Shown here: positions 6,300 to 10,351 of the stretch, piece after piece
Position numbering within the stretch: the stretch's first letter is position 1
Layout of the letters: every line of letters starts with the position of its first letter
Assembly: GCA_002383605.1 (NCBI GenBank)
Contig: DFYK01000081.1
Location: 1 to 10,351 of the forward strand
Reading direction: 5' to 3'
Length of the DNA: 10,351 nucleotides
Source: Proteiniphilum sp. UBA4084
GTDB lineage: Bacteria > Bacteroidota > Bacteroidia > Bacteroidales > Dysgonomonadaceae
Notes under the pieces: model-generated
Seen by the model: the letters and a program-made list of their open reading frames with translations, nothing else
Database searches by the model: none
What the model was told of the DNA's origin: nothing
Made by a program: the position numbers and the translations under genes

Positions 6300-7835
6300 T
6301 TAGTCCGATGGATTGCCGAACTTGCCCTTCAACTCTATCTTTCTGACCTTTCCGGCTGCCGTCGCGGGGAGACTGTCTATGAACTGAACATAAGCGGGCA
6401 TCTTAAATTTCGCCACTTTTCCTTCCAGAAATTCAAGAACTTCTGCTTTGGTGATACTTTCTCCCTCCTTTGTAACAACAAAGGCCTTGCCAACCTCTGT
6501 CCATTTCGGGTCAGGAACACCAATAATGGCAACCTGAGAAATCTTGGGATTGGCAAGGAGAAGTTTCTCAACCTCGGCAGGATAAACGTTCTCACCGCCA
6601 CTTCTATACATATCCTTTATTCGATCAACAATATAGAAATAACCCTCTTCGTCTCTGTACGCAAGGTCCCCTGTATGAAGGATACCATCCCTTATTGTCT
6701 TTGCCGTTTCCTCAGGTTTATTCCAATACCCCGACATGAGGGTAGGCCCCTTAACAACAATTTCACCTTTTTCACCGGGAGGCACTTCTTTTCCGCTTTC
6801 GTCGACTATTCTTACATCGGCGTAGATAACAGGTAACCCGATTGATCCTTTTTTCCGCAGAGCATCTCTTAGCGGCAAAGAACAAATAGTGGAGGTTTCC
6901 GTCTGCCCCATTCGCTGCTGCAGGTTTAATCCCTTGCTCGCAAGTCTCTCAATCAGGTCGATAGGTGTTTTTTCACCTCCACCTCCGAAGATTCTGACAC
7001 TGCTCAGATCATAGTCATCTATTAACCCGCTATCCATAATACGCTTCAGTACGGTTGTCACGGCGCCAAACGTAGTCACCCTATACGTTTCTATGTCTTT
7101 CAGCATTTGCTCAGGTGTATACGTTTTTCTCAACAGGATGGTGGCACCCCGGGAAAGGGCCGGGGTACCGTAAATAAGGAGACCTGCTGAGTGAAATAAG
7201 GGATAGGGCGATAGCACAATATCTTCGACTCGTAACTCATGATAAAAAAATGCGTTCAGGGTATTAAAAAACGTTTTCCGGTGAGAAAGCATTGCGCCCT
7301 TCGGATTACCAGTAGTACCGGAAGTATACATAATAATCTGAATATCCTCCCAATCCACAGGTTGTGACAACTGTGGCTCGTCAGTCGAACACTTCCTCAG
7401 CTCACTCTTATAGTCGGTAGCCCATTCCGGTACATTCCCGTCGGCACAACAATATCCTTCTTTCTCGATGCAGGCATTTGAACGAACAGCCTCAACCTTT
7501 TCCGCCAGCGATTCATCAAACAACAGGAAACGGGATCCGCTGTCATTCAGCTGGTATTGAATCTCCTCCGCGGTTAATCTGATGTTGATGGGGCAGAAAA
7601 CGGCGCCGATTTTGGCGGCGGCAAAATAAAGATAGAGCAGCTCAGGGCAGTTTTGGAGGATCTCAGAAACCCGATCTCCCTTTTTTATCCCTTTCGCAAC
7701 CAAATAGTTGGCGGTTCGGTTAACGTTTTCATTTAATTCCCTGTACAAGATTTCCTTGTCGTCGAAAATCACCGCCGTCTTGTCCGGGGTATAAAAACTC
7801 CACCTAGTTAATAAAGTTCCAACAGTGAATTCCAT
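6300..7835 (-). CDS. AMP-forming acyl-CoA synthetase / carboxylate-CoA ligase
   Basis: Cytoplasmic 511-residue ANL-superfamily ligase that converts a carboxylic acid, ATP and CoA to acyl-CoA, AMP and pyrophosphate. Core motifs are intact: phosphate-binding YTSGTTGNPKG (170-180); the adenine/carboxylate segment RMGQTE (308-313), with Met where many members have Tyr; TGD (388-390, ribose-binding Asp390); the hinge region VDRIKD (403-408); GGENV (413-417); and Lys496 in PATAAGKVRK, the catalytic lysine for adenylation. Length is typical of medium/long-chain or aromatic acid ligases, and the acid-binding pocket cannot be read by eye. I chose the ATG at 7835, 7 nt after AGGAG (7843-7847); a GTG at 7838 directly before it is only 4 nt away. 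It follows the TTT transporter after a 277-nt gap and presumably activates the imported acid, which would also trap it in the cell. Confidence 0.95.
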   Translation of the reverse strand: MEFTVGTLLTRWSFYTPDKTAVIFDDKEILYRELNENVNRTANYLVAKGIKKGDRVSEILQNCPELLYLYFAAAKIGAVFCPINIRLTAEEIQYQLNDSGSRFLLFDESLAEKVEAVRSNACIEKEGYCCADGNVPEWATDYKSELRKCSTDEPQLSQPVDWEDIQIIMYTSGTTGNPKGAMLSHRKTFFNTLNAFFYHELRVEDIVLSPYPLFHSAGLLIYGTPALSRGATILLRKTYTPEQMLKDIETYRVTTFGAVTTVLKRIMDSGLIDDYDLSSVRIFGGGGEKTPIDLIERLASKGLNLQQRMGQTETSTICSLPLRDALRKKGSIGLPVIYADVRIVDESGKEVPPGEKGEIVVKGPTLMSGYWNKPEETAKTIRDGILHTGDLAYRDEEGYFYIVDRIKDMYRSGGENVYPAEVEKLLLANPKISQVAIIGVPDPKWTEVGKAFVVTKEGESITKAEVLEFLEGKVAKFKMPAYVQFIDSLPATAAGKVRKIELKGKFGNPSD

Positions 7836-7863
7836 CACTTCACTCCTATAAAAATATTTATTG

Positions 7864-7891
7864 CCGGTCTTTGTAATAAACCAAACACCGG
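7864..7891. promoter_or_regulatory. 28-bp inverted repeat in the leader of the acyl-CoA synthetase gene
   Basis: Arms CCGGTCTTTG (7864-7873) and CAAACACCGG (7882-7891) are complementary at nine of ten positions around the 8-nt centre taataaac. It lies 28 nt upstream of the ATG of the synthetase, inside the 277-nt gap after tctB. It could be an operator, or in RNA a hairpin with a 5-bp and a 4-bp helix split by one G-G mismatch. A possible -10 TACAAT (7915-7910) lies upstream, but its -35 candidates TTGAGA and TTGAAA are at 15 and 21 nt, neither ideal. I see no T-run that would make it a terminator. Confidence 0.3.
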
Positions 7892-8112
7892 TTCGAGATC
7901 GATTTATTTATTGTAAACATACCCCCCAAATCTCAATTTCAAGAGCAGGGGGTCGCATAATCCATTCTGCCCCATGTGCTATCCAGTTTATTCAAGAAAG
8001 AAAATGCGAAAACCTGCCGCCCGGGAAGCATAGCGGCCCTGCCTCCAGCTGATTCTCAATTCTACAATAAAGCTGGAATGAGACGTGTCACAAAAGGGCC
8101 CTTGCAATCATC

Positions 8113-8574
8113 TCAGCCGAAGAACCAGCCTTTTGGAAAACTAATATATAAGAGCTTCCAGAAGAAAATATAATATAAAAGGGTTACGCACACGCTAAAG
8201 ATTACAAGATATAGCAATCTACCCCGGTGGATCATCAATGCCACGCACACCATCGCCACACAACCTGCAAGCGGGTATCCCAGGACCTCAATGAGAATGC
8301 CCAATACAAGAAGCAGAAGCCCGATTCCAAACCCTTTGATGATTCTTGTACCGTCGTGTACCTTGTCTGATCTAAAAGCCTGAACCGCCCATAAAAGAGA
8401 CAAAATACTAATGAGTACTGCAAATGTGTACGGCAATGTCCTTGCGTTCGGTATATCACCCCTGCCACTTATCTGATCCGGAATTATATAAACGAGAAGC
8501 GTTACACCCAGCAGAAAAAAGATGAGCGACGCGGTTAATTCATACTTATCTACAAACCGATCCCTCTTTTCCAT
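8113..8574 (-). CDS. tctB: TctB-like small membrane subunit of a tripartite tricarboxylate transporter
   Basis: A 153-residue inner-membrane protein of the TctB (DUF1468) type, the small permease subunit that works with TctA to import a carboxylate delivered by the TctC-like binding protein, driven by an ion gradient. Hydrophobic segments are at about 14-31, 45-66, 81-98, 101-115 and 120-143; the family usually has four or five. The N-terminus MEKRDRFVDKYELTAS is charged and cytoplasmic-looking. The loop after the first segment contains a short SGRGDIPNARTLPY stretch, a position where the family commonly has a proline-rich segment. The end SFPKGWFFG matches the usual C-terminal Pro-Gly motif. 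The ATG at 8574 has AGGAG (8583-8587) 8 nt upstream. It is separated from tctC by 186 nt containing a strong stem-loop. Sequence conservation in this family is low, so the call leans on topology and neighbours. Confidence 0.88.
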   Translation of the reverse strand: MEKRDRFVDKYELTASLIFFLLGVTLLVYIIPDQISGRGDIPNARTLPYTFAVLISILSLLWAVQAFRSDKVHDGTRIIKGFGIGLLLLVLGILIEVLGYPLAGCVAMVCVALMIHRGRLLYLVIFSVCVTLLYYIFFWKLLYISFPKGWFFG

Positions 8575-8669
8575 AATTCTCTCTCCTCATTATCAAAAAT
8601 GTGCCGAGAACTACCTTTCATAACAAGGATTAAGAAATCCCTGCCATTCGATGCCATTTACTGCCCTGC

Positions 8670-8727
8670 AAAAAACCCGTTGCATCAGAGTGAGGACATG
8701 TTTTGTGCCTTCCCTCACTCTGATGCA
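8670..8727 (-). terminator. Strong stem-loop with T6 tract between tctC and tctB
   Basis: A perfect 15-bp inverted repeat, TGCATCAGAGTGAGG (8681-8695) and CCTCACTCTGATGCA (8713-8727), with a 17-nt loop. In the direction of transcription it is followed by five bases and then six Ts (8675-8670). The U-tract is slightly too far for an ideal intrinsic terminator and the stem is only about half G/C, so partial termination is more likely than complete. Such elements after a binding-protein gene can raise its expression over the membrane subunits by attenuation or by protecting the upstream mRNA end. Its symmetry also makes a bidirectional element possible, although nothing is encoded on the plus strand here. 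Confidence 0.55.
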
Positions 8728-8760
8728 GACTTAGCCACACTTCTTGAATAAATTTTCAGC

Positions 8761-9801
8761 TCATTTTTTCTTTACGTCTTTGTCACGTCCCATGTCTTTC
8801 ATCATTTTCTTTGTCAGCTCCTGCAAAGCGGTTTTTGTCTTTACAAAAAATTCATCGCCGCCGTCATGAACCACCGGCATCGAAAATTTGCTCGTCACAT
8901 CAACAAGTCTCTGATCATAGGTAGCCTTCCGTATGGCGTCCTGCAGCTTTTTCCTGACGTCGGGGGGAGTCCCAGCCCGGAGAAATACAATGACAGGATT
9001 CACAAAAGCCAATTCCGGATAACCAAGTTGCTCCAAGTTCCAGCAGTTCTTCAGATCTTCCGGCTTCACAAACTCAGCAAATATGGGCGGGTTTTTCGGA
9101 TGTCCATAATCACAGAGATACCGCATCTGGCCATTTATAATGAGGGGTACCTGGCTGCTTGACATGATAAGACCATTGATCTGCTTCCCCAAGGCAAGTT
9201 TTGTGGCTTCCGCACCCCCCTTGCTGGGTACCGGCCGCCAGTCAATTTTCTCCTGCATGCCGAGATATTCCGTGACCAGATGCCCGAACGTCATCGTGCC
9301 GGCGGAAGACCACTTGGCTTCTCCGGGGTTGGCCTTCGCCCAATCCAGATACTCCCGCATCGTTTTCCACGGGCTGTCAGCCAGCACAGCGAACCCGGAG
9401 TGGTAAATAGTGTAAGCGTAAAGAGGGTCTATATCCCTCATGGTATCGAAGGGAAGATCGTACTGATAGGGCGTGGTCATAATGGAACTATACGATCCGA
9501 TGGCAAGGCTGTAACCGTCGGCCGGGAGCCTGCTGATCTGCCCCAGTGCGAGGGTTGCGGTAGCCCCCGACTTGTCAACAATGGCTACCGGCTGCCCTAA
9601 AATATCTTCAAGAACTTTTGCCAGCACGGTCCCGGTCAATCCAGTCGTAGCACCAATCTTGTAACCTACATAAATGGTAAGAGGACGATTGGGATAATCG
9701 TCCTTCGCATATGCCATACCCGCAATCCCCCCGATGAACACCGCTACAATCACAAACACCAACACTTTCCTCATTATACCCCTGTTGCCTTTTCCTTTCA
9801 T
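8761..9801 (-). CDS. tctC: TctC/Bug-type periplasmic solute-binding protein of a TTT system
   Basis: Exported receptor of 346 residues that captures a carboxylate-type ligand and hands it to TctAB. The signal peptide is clear: basic MKGKGNRGIMRK, hydrophobic core at 13-29, and probable cleavage after Ala32 (AYA|K). No lipobox cysteine is present. Family features are YPNRPLTIYVGYKIG (36-50), LGQPVAIVDKSGA (68-80), LPADGYSLAIGS (92-103), the SSAGTMTFGHL segment (165-175) and PSKGGAEATK (192-201). In the first ligand loop the usual Gly-Gly-x-x-Asp...Arg is changed: Gly54 and Thr58 stand at the Asp and Arg positions. The ATG at 9801 has a near-perfect AAGGAGGT (9808-9815 region) about 7 nt upstream; an in-frame ATG at 9852 would add 17 residues before the signal peptide and lacks this support. 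It lies 53 nt after tctA. Ligand not predictable. Confidence 0.93.
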   Translation of the reverse strand: MKGKGNRGIMRKVLVFVIVAVFIGGIAGMAYAKDDYPNRPLTIYVGYKIGATTGLTGTVLAKVLEDILGQPVAIVDKSGATATLALGQISRLPADGYSLAIGSYSSIMTTPYQYDLPFDTMRDIDPLYAYTIYHSGFAVLADSPWKTMREYLDWAKANPGEAKWSSAGTMTFGHLVTEYLGMQEKIDWRPVPSKGGAEATKLALGKQINGLIMSSSQVPLIINGQMRYLCDYGHPKNPPIFAEFVKPEDLKNCWNLEQLGYPELAFVNPVIVFLRAGTPPDVRKKLQDAIRKATYDQRLVDVTSKFSMPVVHDGGDEFFVKTKTALQELTKKMMKDMGRDKDVKKK

Positions 9802-9854
9802 GATCCGACCTCCTTTTGTTTGTTGTAAAGTTATTAGGTTATGTTGCCTCAATG

Positions 9855-10351
9855 CTATCGCGCTTTCCCCTTTTTCTTTTTTATTCTGTCACTCACGATG
9901 GCATATACAATGCCGACTAGTAACATTATCCACAAAACGATCGAAATGGGACTTGCAAAAATAACTTCTGACAGGTTATTTCCTGAAATAGCCAACGCCT
10001 CGCGAGCCGCTCTCTCAAAGATTGGTTCCAGAATAAACGCAATCAGCAGCGGGCCCATCATAAACCCGAACCCCTTGAGGATAAATGCGAATATTCCCGC
10101 TACAGCCATAATATACACATCCATCATGCTGTTTTGTATGGCATAAGCTCCAGAAATGCATAACAGGAAAACGGCGCTGAAAATATACCGATTGTCGATC
10201 TTATACAAAGCTTTCGCTGTATAAGTGAACACGGTCACGGCTATGGGATAGAGCATGGCAGCTCCTATCAGCAGCCCGATGAATACAGCGTACATGAGAG
10301 GGCCGTGATCCCTGAAAATAAAGGGCCCCGGCACCATTCCGTTTATGATGA
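9855..10351 (-). CDS. tctA: TctA-like large permease subunit, C-terminal part (cut by window edge)
   Basis: The last 164 residues of a polytopic inner-membrane permease; the frame stays open to the end of the window, so the true start lies beyond it. The visible part begins with NGMVPGPFIF, matching the conserved Gly-x-x-Pro-Gly-Pro motif of the second half of TctA. It then shows about five hydrophobic stretches, including LMYAVFIGLLIGAAML, IFSAVFLLCISGAYAIQ and IVLWIMLLVGIVYAI. The conserved segment GFGFMMGPLLIAFILEPIFE, followed by REAL and FASPIS, is the typical TctA C-terminal block, and the end is basic (KKKKGKAR), as expected on the cytoplasmic side. TctA normally forms the main transport channel with TctB. 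Being first in the visible order, ahead of tctC and tctB, is a less common arrangement. The Met at 10337 is an internal residue, not the start. Confidence 0.92.
   Translation of the reverse strand, partial: IINGMVPGPFIFRDHGPLMYAVFIGLLIGAAMLYPIAVTVFTYTAKALYKIDNRYIFSAVFLLCISGAYAIQNSMMDVYIMAVAGIFAFILKGFGFMMGPLLIAFILEPIFERAAREALAISGNNLSEVIFASPISIVLWIMLLVGIVYAIVSDRIKKKKGKAR

Noticed and set aside
6252..6836. Plus-strand open frame of 194 residues
   Set aside because: Mostly antisense to the C-terminal part of the acyl-CoA synthetase; cysteine- and arginine-rich composition without family resemblance.
8044..8077. 7-bp inverted repeat TCCAGCT / AGCTGGA with a 20-nt loop
   Set aside because: Short stem, large loop and no T-run; expected by chance in a gap of this size.
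8094..8103. Palindrome AAGGGCCCTT just after the tctB stop codon
   Set aside because: No loop and no T-run in the transcription direction, so it is not a workable terminator.
8582..8605. GGCAC plus TTTTTGAT resembling a sigma-54 promoter before tctB
   Set aside because: The -12 GC dinucleotide is absent at the required 10-nt spacing.
9802..9852. Upstream ATG for the TctC-like gene
   Set aside because: It would add 17 residues before a good signal peptide and would place the near-perfect ribosome binding site inside the coding region.

Overview
All nine genes supported in this window lie on the minus strand, so it is read right to left. Base composition is moderate (near 47-50% GC by eye). 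Tripartite tricarboxylate transport (TTT) genes next to a DmdC-type acyl-CoA dehydrogenase, crotonases and two large flavin oxidoreductases suggest a proteobacterial relative. A Desulfobacterota / deltaproteobacterial anaerobe or facultative anaerobe is my best guess. This rests on gene content and protein style only; no marker gene is present.

Layout in transcription order. (1) A TTT-type uptake system: the C-terminal end of TctA (10351-9855, cut by the window edge), a Bug/TctC periplasmic binding protein (9801-8761), a 186-nt gap with a strong 15-bp stem-loop, and TctB (8574-8113). (2) A 277-nt gap with an operator-like inverted repeat. (3) A catabolic block: AMP-forming acyl-CoA synthetase (7835-6300), FAD_binding_2 flavoprotein of the fumarate reductase / ketosteroid dehydrogenase superfamily (6109-4613), crotonase (4396-3602), OYE/2,4-dienoyl-CoA reductase-like iron-sulfur flavoenzyme (3494-1539), a second crotonase (1445-669), and the N-terminal 200 residues of a DmdC-type acyl-CoA dehydrogenase (601-1, cut by the window edge).

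Inferred joint role: TTT uptake brings in a carboxylic acid, the synthetase makes its CoA thioester, and two ene-type flavoenzymes, two atypical crotonases and an acyl-CoA dehydrogenase rearrange and oxidise it by a beta-oxidation-like route. The presence of both a flavoprotein desaturase/reductase and an enoate/dienoyl-CoA reductase-like enzyme points to an unsaturated or cyclic acid rather than a plain fatty acid. The substrate cannot be read from the sequence.

The genes do not overlap. Gaps run from 53 to 277 nt, and several carry distinct inverted repeats that share no common motif. I see no tRNA, rRNA, CRISPR array, insertion sequence or plus-strand gene that I can support. No stretch over 300 nt lacks a gene.
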